Part shown: positions 36,389 through 44,391 of the stretch, in pieces
Numbering within the stretch: position 1 is the first letter of the stretch
Layout of the letters: each line of letters starts with the position of its first letter
NCBI GenBank assembly: GCA_964523885.1
Contig: CAZFYX010000107.1
Location: 40,678-104,677 of the forward strand
DNA length: 64,000 nucleotides
Direction of reading: 5' to 3'
Source of the DNA: SHXO01 sp964523885
GTDB lineage: Bacteria; Pseudomonadota; Gammaproteobacteria; Burkholderiales; SHXO01
Made by a program: the position numbers and the translations under genes
The notes under the pieces: model-generated
Told to the model about the DNA's origin: nothing
The model's input: the letters and a program-made list of their open reading frames with translations, nothing else
The model's database searches: none

Positions 36389-37765
36389 TCAGTCCAGCGC
36401 GGCGAGCAGCTGTGCGAGGAAGGCCTGGTGATCCCAGGCGAAGCGCTCGCGGGTGATGCCCAGGCGCAGCACCACCAGGCGCCTGCTCGGGATCACGCTG
36501 AGCAGCTGGCCTTCGTGGCCGACCAGGTGGAACGCATCGGCGGGCAGGGGTGAGGCAGCCGGTGCCCTGCCGTTGTAGGGCTCCGGGATCTGCAGCCACA
36601 GATGGCCGCCGAAGTTGTGCTGCGGCGCCTGCGGGACGATCTTGCGCATGAACGGGACCCACCCCTGCGGCAGGAGCCGTTCCCCCTGCCACACCCCGTC
36701 CTGCATGAGGAACTGGCCGAAGCGCAGCCAGTCGTGCGCACTGGCCCACATGAACGACGACCCGACCGGCAGATTCGTCGCATCGGTCTCGATGGTCGCG
36801 CTGTGCATGCCCAGGGGCTCGAACAACGCCTCGCGCGGCAGCCGCGCGAACGCGTCAGGCGGGAGCCGCGATTGCCGCCGCAGCACGCGCATGAGCACGT
36901 TGGTGGTGCCGCTCGCGTAGCGCCACTTCGCGCCGGGCGCGGTGCGCAAGGGCTTGGCCGCGGCGAATCCGGACGCATCGCCGGTGGTCAGCAGCATCTG
37001 CACGACGTCGGACAGCGGATCGCCCGTGCGCTCGTCGAAGTACAGCCCGTCGGTCATGTGCAGGAGCTGCTCGACCGAGATCGCCGCGCGTGCATCACCC
37101 GGCTCGGCCCACTCCCGCAGCAGGTTGCCCTGCTCCAGCGAGAGCTGGCCGCGTCCCAGCAGCATGCCGGCCAGCACGGCAGTCGCGGTCTTGGTCATGG
37201 ACCAGCCCGGCATCGGTGTAACGGCCGAGAACCCCGGCGCATAGCGTTCCGCGATCACGTGGCCGTCGTAGAGCACCGCAACTGCCCGCGTGTGCGCACG
37301 CGGGGACGCGAAGGCCTTGTCGAGCAGCGCCGCCACGCGGCTGGGGTCGGCGCGCCCCGGCAGCGGCCCGGTGGGCAGCAGCTCGGCGGGCTGCAGGGCG
37401 GGCAGCGCGCCGTCCACCTGCGCGAGCGATTCCGGCTCGACCCCCAGCGCCAGCGTGCAACCCAGTCCGTTGCGAAACTGTGCCACACGCTCCGCGAAGC
37501 CCAGGAAGGTGGCCGAGGCGCGCCGCCGTTTCGCATCCAGCTGGGGCGTCACCAGTTGCAGCAGCGGGTGATTCTCCGCGAGGATGTCTTCCGCGATGAC
37601 CGACTGCGCCATCCGCCCGGAGACGAACACGCCCGAGCACAGGGTCTTGGCGGTGTACGCCGTGCCGATGGGCGCGAGCCGCACCACCATCACGGCACCC
37701 CAGATCAGTGCCCCGAGCACGGAGAACAGCACGAATCCGAGGGTGATGCGGCGAAGCGGGTGCAA
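36389..37765 (-). CDS. Serine hydrolase, class C beta-lactamase family
   Basis: 458 residues with one N-terminal membrane helix (RITLGFVLFSVLGALIWGAVMVV) anchoring a periplasmic catalytic domain. The acyl-serine is in SMTKTA (SxxK), the second motif is YASGTTN (YxN-like position), and the third HEGQLL replaces KTG, as in esterase and peptidase members of the family. EstB-like esterase or peptidoglycan/peptide hydrolase activity is plausible; resistance to beta-lactams is not implied. A 120-residue segment before the catalytic domain is unassigned. Divergent from the ligase gene. Confidence 0.87.
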   Translation of the reverse strand: MHPLRRITLGFVLFSVLGALIWGAVMVVRLAPIGTAYTAKTLCSGVFVSGRMAQSVIAEDILAENHPLLQLVTPQLDAKRRRASATFLGFAERVAQFRNGLGCTLALGVEPESLAQVDGALPALQPAELLPTGPLPGRADPSRVAALLDKAFASPRAHTRAVAVLYDGHVIAERYAPGFSAVTPMPGWSMTKTATAVLAGMLLGRGQLSLEQGNLLREWAEPGDARAAISVEQLLHMTDGLYFDERTGDPLSDVVQMLLTTGDASGFAAAKPLRTAPGAKWRYASGTTNVLMRVLRRQSRLPPDAFARLPREALFEPLGMHSATIETDATNLPVGSSFMWASAHDWLRFGQFLMQDGVWQGERLLPQGWVPFMRKIVPQAPQHNFGGHLWLQIPEPYNGRAPAASPLPADAFHLVGHEGQLLSVIPSRRLVVLRLGITRERFAWDHQAFLAQLLAALD

Positions 37766-37883
37766 GGTGGAGACGTCGGTGCGGGAGGGCGGTCGCGGTG
37801 CGGCGCAAGGTCCGGGCCAGGGAGCGCATCTTGCTGAATTCGCGCCGCTCGATCAATGGTGACGGCGTAGGGAGACAGGGGGC

Positions 37884-39422
37884 GTGACGGCGCAGCTGGC
37901 TGATCTGGTGCAGGTCTCCGCCCGGGTCGGTGCCACGACCCGGCGGCTGGAGAAGATCGGCGCGCTCGCGCACCTGCTGCGCAGCCTGTCATCCGACGAG
38001 ATCGCGCTGGCAGTGCGCTATCTGAGCGGCGAGACGCGGCAGGCCAGGCTCAACATCGGGCCCGCGGCAATCCGGGCCGCGCGGCCCGCTAATGCGGCCG
38101 AGCGGGCCGAGCTGACGTTGACGGACGTGGACGCGGCGCTGGGGCGGGTCGCCGCAGCAGCCGGGGCGGGCTCGGCTGCGCAGCGCAAGCACTTGCTGAA
38201 AGGCCTGCTGTCACGCGCGACGCCGGCCGAGCAGGACTTCCTGGTGCGCCTGCTGCATGGCGAACTGCGCCAGGGCGCGCTCGAAGGGCTCATGCAGGAA
38301 GCCGTCGCGCGCGCCGCGGACGTGCCGCTGGCGGAAGTGCGGCGCGCTGCGATGGTCGCTGGTGGGCTCGCGCCTGTAGCGCAGGCGGCGTTGACCGAAG
38401 GCGTCACAGGCCTGCGCCGATTCTCGCTGCGCGTGTTCCAGCCGCTGCAGCCCATGCTCGCGCAGCCAGCCGATGACGTGGCAGCTGCGATGGCCCAGCT
38501 GCACACCGCGGCGCTGGACTGGAAGCTCGACGGTGCACGCGTCCAGGTGCACAAGGCCGGTGACGAGGTGCGCGTCTTCAGCCGCGCGCTGAATGACGTC
38601 ACTGCGGCCGTGCCAGAGATCGTGGAGGCGGTGCGCGGGCTGCCGCAGCGCGCATTGATTCTGGATGGCGAGACCATCGCGCTGGGTCCCGAGGGCGCGC
38701 CGCAGCCATTCCAGGTCACCATGCGCCGCTTTGGCCGGCGCGTGGGAGTCGAGGAAGCGCGCGCAGAGCTGCCGCTGTCGGTGTTCTTCTTCGACGTACT
38801 GCACCAGGACAGCAGCGATCTCATCGATCGTCCCGCCCGAGAGCGCTTCGCGGCGCTGGACGAGGCATTGCCGTCAGGCCTGCGCGTGCCGCGCCTGGTG
38901 ACGGCCGATCCGCAGGCCGCGCAGGCATTCCTGGACGACGCATGGAGCCGTGGTCACGAGGGGATCATGGCCAAGGCGCTGGATGCACCCTACGAGGCCG
39001 GCGGGCGCGGCGGCAGCTGGCTCAAGCTCAAGCAGGCACACACGCTCGACCTGGTGATCCTCGCGGCGGAATGGGGCAGCGGCCGGCGGAAAGGGATGTT
39101 GTCCAACCTGCACCTCGGTGCGCGCGATCCGGAGACCGGTGGCTTCGTGATGCTGGGCAAGACCTTCAAGGGCCTGACCGACGAGATGCTGGCGTGGCAG
39201 ACGCAGGCGCTGCTGGCGCGCGAGATCGGCCGGGACGCGTACACCGTCTACGTGCGGCCGGAGATCGTGGTCGAGATTGCGGTCAACGAGATCCAGGAGA
39301 GTCCGCGCTATCCAGGTGGGATGGCGTTGAGGTTGGCGCGGGTGAAGCGGTATCGGCTGGATAAGGGGGCGGGGGAGGCGGATACGATCGAGGTGGTGCA
39401 GCGCTTGTTCGTCACACGCTGA
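37884..39422 (+). CDS. ATP-dependent DNA ligase
   Basis: 512 residues. An N-terminal helical DNA-binding domain (to about 190) is followed by the adenylation domain with the nucleophilic lysine at 214 in LDWKLDGAR, then DGETIAL, VFFFDVLHQD, HEGIMAKALDAPYEAG and WLKLKQAHTLDLVI, and a C-terminal OB domain. Such a three-domain LigB-like enzyme is more typical of archaea and actinobacteria but occurs in proteobacteria besides the essential NAD-type LigA. It starts at GTG 37884 and lies at the left edge of the accessory island. No Ku gene is adjacent. Confidence 0.93.
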   Translation: MTAQLADLVQVSARVGATTRRLEKIGALAHLLRSLSSDEIALAVRYLSGETRQARLNIGPAAIRAARPANAAERAELTLTDVDAALGRVAAAAGAGSAAQRKHLLKGLLSRATPAEQDFLVRLLHGELRQGALEGLMQEAVARAADVPLAEVRRAAMVAGGLAPVAQAALTEGVTGLRRFSLRVFQPLQPMLAQPADDVAAAMAQLHTAALDWKLDGARVQVHKAGDEVRVFSRALNDVTAAVPEIVEAVRGLPQRALILDGETIALGPEGAPQPFQVTMRRFGRRVGVEEARAELPLSVFFFDVLHQDSSDLIDRPARERFAALDEALPSGLRVPRLVTADPQAAQAFLDDAWSRGHEGIMAKALDAPYEAGGRGGSWLKLKQAHTLDLVILAAEWGSGRRKGMLSNLHLGARDPETGGFVMLGKTFKGLTDEMLAWQTQALLAREIGRDAYTVYVRPEIVVEIAVNEIQESPRYPGGMALRLARVKRYRLDKGAGEADTIEVVQRLFVTR

Positions 39423-39453
39423 TGAATCTGTGCTTCCAAGCACGTTCGTCACA
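39407..39453. repeat. 10-bp direct repeat at the ligase 3' end
   Basis: GTTCGTCACA occurs at 39407-39416, in the last codons of the ligase, and again at 39444-39453. It marks the point where the sequence changes from backbone to island. It might be a remnant of a past insertion. No third copy was spotted at the other end. Confidence 0.35.
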
Positions 39454-39621
39454 ACCATCTCGCTCAGAGCGACGGACTGTTAATCTGGAATTGCGGACCG
39501 GCTCTGACTCAACTAACCAACCAATCAAGAACTGCGCCAGAGTTTCCGCCCCTCATTTAAATCGGCTGAACCAACCAACCCGAAGTAGCCAGAGCGACCC
39601 TCAACCTTCTGGAGAGTCGCC

Positions 39622-40434
39622 ATGTTCAGCACGCTGTCGCAAGTCCTGCCCGCCTTCGGGCAATCGGTAGTCATCAAGCAGAAGTCCGCCGAGGAGTCCC
39701 TCTCGCGCATCAACCGCGTCCTGCGTGACCCTATCTGTCAGGTGCCGCTTGACCAGATCGAGCGCCGCCACATCCGCGAGTTCCGCGACCGCTACGCCGC
39801 CCGGATGACCGGCTCATCGGTCAATAGGATGCTCGCCGTGCTGGGTGCCGGGTTCAATTGGGCGGTCAGCGAACACGACGCCCCCGAGAAGTTGCTCGAC
39901 GTGTGTCGCAAGATGAAGCTCCCCGAGAATCCGGCCCGCGACCGCCGGCTCCGGCCCGGAGAGGAGCAGCGCCTGCTCGACGTATCGACACAGGTGGAGC
40001 CGTGGCTCGGGCCGGTGATACGCCTCGCCGTAGCCACTGCCATGCGCCGGGGTGAGATGGTCGCGCTGCGCTGGCGCGACGTGAGCGGATGCGTCGCCAA
40101 GCTCCACACCACCAAGAACGGCGATGCACGCAGTGTGCCGCTGTCGAAGGCTGCGCGGGAGGCTATGGACGACCTGCGTGTGCTCAAGATCAACGACAAG
40201 GTCATCCCGTGCGGGTGCGCAGACGCCATTACCGACGCATTCGGGGAGGCGTGCCGGCTGGCCGGCATCAAGGGGCTGCGTTTCCACGACCTGCGCGGCG
40301 AGGCCCTGAGCCGCTACGCCGAGAAAGGACTCGATATCCGTGCCCTGCACAAGATCGGCGGGCACAAGAGCGGCGCCATCCTGCGCTACCTGCGTCCCGG
40401 CGGCGTCGAGGAACTGGCGGCGCGGATGGGGTGA
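39622..40434 (+). CDS. Tyrosine-type site-specific recombinase (phage-like integrase)
   Basis: 270 residues. A SAM-like core-binding domain (LSRINRVLRDPICQVPLDQIERRHIREFRDRY) precedes the catalytic domain with Arg in TAMRRGEMVALRW, Lys in KNGDARSVPLS, HDLR (H-x-x-R), GGHKSG and the tyrosine in LRYLRPG. It is shorter than usual (350-420) because the arm-binding N-terminal domain is missing. It lacks the extra insertion of integron IntI enzymes, so it does not belong to the cassette array downstream. Upstream, two aaccaacca-rich segments (39508-39522 and 39568-39580) could be binding sites. An intrinsic terminator follows. Confidence 0.85.
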   Translation: MFSTLSQVLPAFGQSVVIKQKSAEESLSRINRVLRDPICQVPLDQIERRHIREFRDRYAARMTGSSVNRMLAVLGAGFNWAVSEHDAPEKLLDVCRKMKLPENPARDRRLRPGEEQRLLDVSTQVEPWLGPVIRLAVATAMRRGEMVALRWRDVSGCVAKLHTTKNGDARSVPLSKAAREAMDDLRVLKINDKVIPCGCADAITDAFGEACRLAGIKGLRFHDLRGEALSRYAEKGLDIRALHKIGGHKSGAILRYLRPGGVEELAARMG

Positions 40435-40457
40435 TGTAGTGCCTGTGAGGCAAACAT

Positions 40458-40484
40458 GGCCCGCCAAGTGTGGGCCTTTTTGTT
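40458..40484 (+). terminator. Rho-independent terminator after the recombinase
   Basis: GGCCC-gccaagtgt-GGGCC followed by TTTTTGTT, 24 bases after the recombinase stop. The stem is only 5 bp but GC-only, and the T run is good. Confidence 0.65.
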
Positions 40485-40522
40485 AAGGCTTAGAATCCAC
40501 TGGTGATCTCCGGGAGCGGCCG

Positions 40523-40771
40523 ATGACCTACCTGTGGATATTCGTTTGTTCTTATGCGGTGTGCGCAGTGCTAGTCATCGCGCATATCGCCAGAGGGAAT
40601 GCTGTAGTCGCTGACCGCATCCGAGAGCGCGGATACTCTGGCGACTTTGTGAGCCGATGGCATCAGAGTTTTTGGCGACTGGCAATCCCGGTCCTCCCTC
40701 GTCCGGTTCTGGTTTTCGGCACGACGTTGGGCATCGCCACATCGCTTGCTTACTGGGTAATGCACAGATGA
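40523..40771 (+). CDS. Small membrane protein, unknown function
   Basis: 82 residues with membrane helices at both ends (WIFVCSYAVCAVLVIAHIA and PRPVLVFGTTLGIATSLAYWV). No family recognised. It is the first of four overlapping genes that follow the recombinase. Its stop overlaps the next start in ATGA. Base composition is more AT-rich than the backbone, in line with acquired DNA. Confidence 0.65.
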   Translation: MTYLWIFVCSYAVCAVLVIAHIARGNAVVADRIRERGYSGDFVSRWHQSFWRLAIPVLPRPVLVFGTTLGIATSLAYWVMHR

Positions 40772-41184
40772 GACTCATCATTGGATTGATGCTAGCTGCC
40801 CTTGCGTCGTTACCATCAGTGGCAAGTGGTGAATGGGTTCTTATCGGCGGTAGGAACGACGGCAGCTTCAAGATCTACGCTAATAGCGAGGTGAAGGTCC
40901 TTCCGACGGGCCTCATAGAGGCTTGGGAGGTGTGGGACTACCGCGAGCCGCAAGCAGACAGCGCGCTAAAGATTACTTACCGCTCGCGGCTGTGGCAGCA
41001 GTCTATCAATTGCCGCGATCAAACTGCTGCCGCACTGGCCCTGTTCTTCTACTCGGATGCAATGGCTAAAGGCGACAAACTGCATTCTGTTGATAGACCA
41101 CCACAGAAAGTGAAGTACCTACGCGGGGCACCGGGCACGCCGGGAGAACAGTTGATTAAGAAGGTCTGCGAGTGGGCAGGTTAG
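40768..41184 (+). CDS. Exported protein, surface-adhesin-E-like
   Basis: 138 residues starting MRLIIGLMLAALASLPSVASG, a good signal peptide. The mature domain (EWVLIGGRNDGSFKIYANSEV, then VWDYREPQADSALKITYRSRLWQQSINCRDQTAAALALFFYSD) resembles the small secreted 'surface-adhesin E' family, in which a paired cysteine joins the middle and end (here Cys in INCRD and KVCEW). The name reflects similarity, not proven adhesion. ATG 40768 is chosen over the longer frame because of the overlap and signal peptide. Confidence 0.7.
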   Translation: MRLIIGLMLAALASLPSVASGEWVLIGGRNDGSFKIYANSEVKVLPTGLIEAWEVWDYREPQADSALKITYRSRLWQQSINCRDQTAAALALFFYSDAMAKGDKLHSVDRPPQKVKYLRGAPGTPGEQLIKKVCEWAG

Positions 41185-41684
41185 CTCTACAGTACTGGCA
41201 CTTGTCTGCCGCTCTGCTCCTCGCCCTTCCCGCTCTCGCGCAGGAAGCTGTCGACTGGGATTCCTACAGCGCGCCCGACCGCAAGCTGGTGCCCGGAGTC
41301 CTGAACCCGGCAGTCACGCAGGACAACGTCAACCGGACCATCTGCGTGCCGGGCTGGACGAAGACGATCCGCCCGCCGTCAAGCTACACGCAGCGCCTTG
41401 AGCATCAGCAGATGCGCGACTGGGGCCTGCCGGGACACCATACCCAGTACCACGAAGACCACCTAGTCCCGCTATGCGTGGGCGGCAGTCCTGACGATCC
41501 CGGCAACCTGTGGCCCTCACCAGTGCTGGCGCGATGGAATGACAAGGTCAAGGATCAGCTTGAAAGCTCGGTGTGCCGCGCTGTGTGTCGAGGCGCGATG
41601 ACGCTTCAGGAAGGGCAGGCAGTCTTCATGGACGAACCGGACTGGAGACGCGCATGGGAGAAGTTCTTCAGCGAGCAGCGTTAG
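41172..41684 (+). CDS. Exported HNH-like nuclease
   Basis: 170 residues from GTG 41172, overlapping the previous gene by 13 bases. An N-terminal hydrophobic signal ends near LALPALAQ. The catalytic patch is YHEDHLVPLCVGGSPDDPGNLWPSP, an H-N-type metal-dependent nuclease fold with D-H and later Asn, seen in a family of exported bacterial proteins of unknown role. A second motif RTICVPGWTKTIRPPSSYTQ is the usual N-terminal signature of that family. Four cysteines suggest disulphides, fitting the periplasm or outside. Substrate unknown. Confidence 0.75.
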   Translation: MGRLALQYWHLSAALLLALPALAQEAVDWDSYSAPDRKLVPGVLNPAVTQDNVNRTICVPGWTKTIRPPSSYTQRLEHQQMRDWGLPGHHTQYHEDHLVPLCVGGSPDDPGNLWPSPVLARWNDKVKDQLESSVCRAVCRGAMTLQEGQAVFMDEPDWRRAWEKFFSEQR

Positions 41685-42070
41685 CGATGCTGCTGTCGCT
41701 ATCGGGTGTGGCGCTCGCGCACAACGCGCCGCACGACAAGTACGGATGCCACAACGATCGCAAGGCAGGCAGCTACCACTGCCACGAAGGTCCGCAGGCC
41801 GGGAAGACCTTCGCGTCGAAGGAAGCGATGCTAGGCGGCAAGCCGCCCGCGCCGGATCAACCACCTTCGGGACAGGTCAAGGGAACAGGCCACTATGACA
41901 ACGTGGACGGACAGACTATCCACAAACCCGCGCATAGCCTGATCGGCGGCAAGCCGAACGGCGCTACCGGACGCTGCAAGGATGGAAGCTACACCTTCGC
42001 CCAGCACAAGACCGGAGCCTGCTCCAAGCAAAAAGGTCTAGCACAGTGGTTCGCAGCGACGGATCAGTGA
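41654..42070 (+). CDS. Exported YHCH-motif / DUF3761-like protein
   Basis: 138 residues with a signal peptide (MGEVLQRAALAMLLSLSGVALA). Two parts follow: a short DKYGCHNDRKAGSYHCHEG motif, rich in Cys/His and likely metal-binding, found in many exported proteins, and a C-terminal block GHYDNVDGQTIHKPAHSL...CKDGSYTFAQHKTGACS resembling DUF3761. It overlaps the nuclease gene by 31 bases, closing the four-gene operon. Confidence 0.75.
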   Translation: MGEVLQRAALAMLLSLSGVALAHNAPHDKYGCHNDRKAGSYHCHEGPQAGKTFASKEAMLGGKPPAPDQPPSGQVKGTGHYDNVDGQTIHKPAHSLIGGKPNGATGRCKDGSYTFAQHKTGACSKQKGLAQWFAATDQ

Positions 42071-42417
42071 TCCACCGTGGATAGTCGCCTACTCCGATTG
42101 AGCGGTGGAATTCGCCCATTTCTGGTCGTGTACGCCCCCGAGGTAGCTGCCGATAGCCCAAGAGATGAGCTTCGGCTGCTATCGGATAATGCGGCGCAAC
42201 AGAACAGTCATCCGTATGACAGTCCAGCGTTGCAGTAGTATTTCGCGTCGGACAGGTAGCCTCGCAGGATAGAAGGTATTTGCTCAACCGTAGCTTGTGG
42301 GCTGAGCCTGTGTCCGGATAAAGAATTGATGCGACATTCAGGGCGGTTCAATGGACAGCGCCAGGATTTATACCGACACTGAGTGTTTTAGCGGACACCC
42401 ATGTCGGCTAATACAAT
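42071..42417. other. Gene-free stretch between the recombinase operon and the cassette array
   Basis: No ORF with coding character on either strand. It contains inverted words such as gccgatag/ctatcgg (42148-42184). The last part folds into CCGACA...TGTCGG around 42373-42407 directly before the first integron core site. It may include a degenerate attI or a decayed cassette. Confidence 0.4.
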
Positions 42418-42424
42418 GTTAGGC
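42370..42424 (+). other. Possible attI or degenerate attC before cassette 1
   Basis: Ends with GTTAGGC (42418-42424), matching the GTTRRRY crossover core, followed by gtcat. A hairpin CCGACA...TGTCGG precedes it, but no convincing complementary left core is seen. It marks the upstream limit of the array. Confidence 0.4.
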
Positions 42425-42556
42425 GTCATGTTTGATGGGTTCTAAGCGCAAGTGTCGTGTGTGGAGCTACGCGCCTTCACCAATGCGTAGATTGACGCGC
42501 CCTCCTCAGGAGTTGGGGCGCCAGCTAGGACAGATCGGCGGCTGAGGTTCACCTAC

Positions 42557-42913
42557 ATGTTTCTGGGGATGACGCTGGGGGTGTTCTGCGGTCTTCTTCT
42601 CGGCTATCGGCTTGCCCTGCGTATCAGTCGGCAGATCTCCCAACGTTCCTCCTCACCGCGGGTAGTCAGCCGCGGCGGCCACGTTGGCGCGCTAGCCTCG
42701 GTCATGCCTTCGTTGTATCTTGCATACATCGCAGGGGGCAACCTGGGTGGAAGTGTGGGCGCCTTCGCCTCCGACAACCTAGGCCTCGGCGACCTCGGAA
42801 TCCCACTTGGTGTCGGCGTCGGAATCGCCCTATTTCTGGGCTTAGGTCTGTTGGCGGGCGCCGTGCTCGGAAGTGTATTGGGTATCGGGCTGAGCAAGCT
42901 TGTTCATGCTTAG
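42557..42913 (+). CDS. Cassette 1 gene: glycine-rich membrane protein
   Basis: 118 residues with an N-terminal membrane helix (MFLGMTLGVFCGLLLGYRLALRIS), a short basic segment, and a long Gly-rich hydrophobic region (IAGGNLGGSVGAFAS and LGVGVGIALFLGLGLLAGAVLGSVLGIGLS), so probably three helices. No family identified. The stop codon lies 31 bases before the attC at 42945. There is a 130-base leader from the first core site, which may hold a cassette promoter. Confidence 0.6.
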   Translation: MFLGMTLGVFCGLLLGYRLALRISRQISQRSSSPRVVSRGGHVGALASVMPSLYLAYIAGGNLGGSVGAFASDNLGLGDLGIPLGVGVGIALFLGLGLLAGAVLGSVLGIGLSKLVHA

Positions 42914-42944
42914 CGGAACCCCTAGGCAAGGGATAACCGATGAC

Positions 42945-43024
42945 GCCGAAACATCCCCATGCACCTGACCGGCTACAGCGGGCTTCGCCCGCTTCCGCCG
43001 GCAGGTGATGCGGAGCGTTGGGCC
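42945..43024 (+). repeat. attC site of cassette 1
   Basis: Runs from GCCGAAAC to the core GTTGGGC (43018-43024). Inside, GCACCTG...CAGGTGATGC and GCGGGC-ttcg-CCCGC form the folded stem. The left core is less canonical than in the next site. Confidence 0.75.
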
Positions 43025-43028
43025 TCAC

Positions 43029-43658
43029 ATGCCACGCCCTGACCACAAGCGCGTGCTTCGAGCAATGTCCCCGACCCCGTGGGATGCTAGCAACCGCGTC
43101 CTGTACGACTTGTGTCGCGAGCATCCAGCGCATCGAGACGGCGACGAGATACTTGCCAAGGTACTGCTTATCGGTCGCGTTTATGCCGCCGCTATAGAGC
43201 GGCGTCGCAACAGAGAAGACGATCACGAGAACGATCGTTTCTACATCGATACCGTTGCGCCTACGATTCGCGCATCTGCCATCGACAAGTGGTTGCACCA
43301 GGCGCGCACCGCCAGACCCGCCACTCCAACTGGGATCAAAACATCGGTCGAAGTTCACGGGCTGGTCACGGAGTTGTTCAGTCAGATCTCCGACTTAGAG
43401 AAGCGATCGCTGGCCTCCAAGTACCTACACTTCCATGTGCCTCGCCTATTTTTCATTTACGACTCTCGTGCCGTAGAGGCCATGCGCGAGTTCTCCGACG
43501 TCTTGCCACGGGCAACGCGCTCGAATGGAAATGGAGACAATGAGTACAGAAAGTTCGTTGAGAAGGCCACCTCACTTGTGCAACTCTGCGAGCGCGACTA
43601 CGGTCTGTCGATGCTGCCGAGGCAGTTGGACAACCTGCTACTGCGAGTGAACGAGTGA
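43029..43658 (+). CDS. Cassette 2 gene: unknown soluble protein
   Basis: 209 residues, predicted cytosolic and mostly helical. Recognisable pieces are DASNRVLYDLCREHPAHRDGDEILAKVLLIGRVYAAAIERR, then VHGLVTELFSQISDLEKRSLASKYLHFHVPRLFFIYDSRAVEAM. I know no function for it. The ATG at 43029 lies four bases after the previous core site, as often in cassettes; an in-frame ATG at 43005 would start inside the attC and is rejected. No SD is visible, so translation may rely on a leader in the array transcript. Confidence 0.75.
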   Translation: MPRPDHKRVLRAMSPTPWDASNRVLYDLCREHPAHRDGDEILAKVLLIGRVYAAAIERRRNREDDHENDRFYIDTVAPTIRASAIDKWLHQARTARPATPTGIKTSVEVHGLVTELFSQISDLEKRSLASKYLHFHVPRLFFIYDSRAVEAMREFSDVLPRATRSNGNGDNEYRKFVEKATSLVQLCERDYGLSMLPRQLDNLLLRVNE

Positions 43659-43659
43659 T

Positions 43660-43735
43660 GCCTAACCTGCGGCTGCAGGGGCCGCGGGCAAGCGGCGTTG
43701 CCGCTCGCCTGCGCCCCTGAGCAGCGTCGTTGGGC
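43660..43735 (+). repeat. attC site of cassette 2
   Basis: Textbook 76-base site: GCCTAAC (43660-43666) at the left and GTTGGGC (43729-43735) at the right, exact complements apart from a wobble, with CTGC...GCAG and GGGGC...GCCCC inner arms around AGCGGC-gtt-GCCGCT. It begins one base after the cassette 2 stop codon. Confidence 0.92.
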
Positions 43736-43748
43736 GTCATAGGGAACG

Positions 43749-44390
43749 ATGCACATACTGCCTCGCATCAAGGAGGTCCTGGCCGCGCGACCGAACGAGC
43801 CGCAGCTTGATGCCTTCCTGCACGATGTCCGAGACAGTTTGGCCGCGAGCAACAGACAGTTCTTGAGCCTCGCAACCCTGACCCTGTCGACGCTGGTCGT
43901 CTACCAGCTCGTGGTGTATGAGAACGGTACCGGGGTGTCCCTTCTATCTGTGCAGATAAGCGATGCGAGCCTCTTTCGTAGAGTGTTCCTCGTCCTTCCA
44001 GCGGCACTGCTTAGCGCGGGGGCATGCGTGGGCTACTTGAGGCATTGTCAGCGAGAGGTTTACGACTACCTAACCATTTCTAGGTACCGGGTGCTGGGAA
44101 GGACCGGACTGCACGAGTTGAGGTTGCCATCCGACCACGTGCTTGGGTTGTTCTTGGTGCTGACGCAAGGCGGAAAGGTCGGAAAGATCGTCGCAGGAGT
44201 GGTGGCTGTCTCGTCGTTCTTGGCTTTCGTGGCCGGGCCCGTAATCTACATTGTTTATGAGTCGGTGAAGAATGTCCGCCAGTTCGGATTCACTGATCCG
44301 CTCGGCTTGGCCGGGTCTGCGATCGCCATCGCGCTCACAGCCTGCGCGTTGGTCATCACATGGCTGGCAATGCGAGTGAAGGTTGAATGA
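43749..44390 (+). CDS. Cassette 3 gene: four-helix membrane protein
   Basis: 213 residues. A cytosolic N-terminal helix (KEVLAARPNEPQLDAFLHDVRDSLAAS) is followed by four membrane helices (LSLATLTLSTLVVYQLVVY, VFLVLPAALLSAGACVGYL, IVAGVVAVSSFLAFVAGPVIYIVY, SAIAIALTACALVITWLAM). No family is recognised. It starts 13 bases after the preceding core site and ends one base before the next attC. A membrane protein could be an effector, channel or carrier. Confidence 0.75.
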   Translation: MHILPRIKEVLAARPNEPQLDAFLHDVRDSLAASNRQFLSLATLTLSTLVVYQLVVYENGTGVSLLSVQISDASLFRRVFLVLPAALLSAGACVGYLRHCQREVYDYLTISRYRVLGRTGLHELRLPSDHVLGLFLVLTQGGKVGKIVAGVVAVSSFLAFVAGPVIYIVYESVKNVRQFGFTDPLGLAGSAIAIALTACALVITWLAMRVKVE

Positions 44391-44391
44391 C

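Noticed and set aside
36389..37765. Beta-lactam resistance gene
   Set aside because: Motif three is HEG instead of KTG, and the length and anchor fit esterase/peptidase relatives better.
37884..39422. Part of an NHEJ or phage module because of the ATP-dependent ligase
   Set aside because: No Ku, polymerase or phage gene is adjacent, and its base composition matches the backbone.
39622..40434. The recombinase as the integron integrase IntI
   Set aside because: It lacks the IntI-specific insertion, is on the same strand as the cassettes, lies 2 kb away with other genes between, and no attI is evident next to it.
43005..43028. Start of the cassette 2 gene at ATG 43005
   Set aside because: That codon is inside the attC palindrome; the ATG at 43029 just after the core site fits cassette structure.
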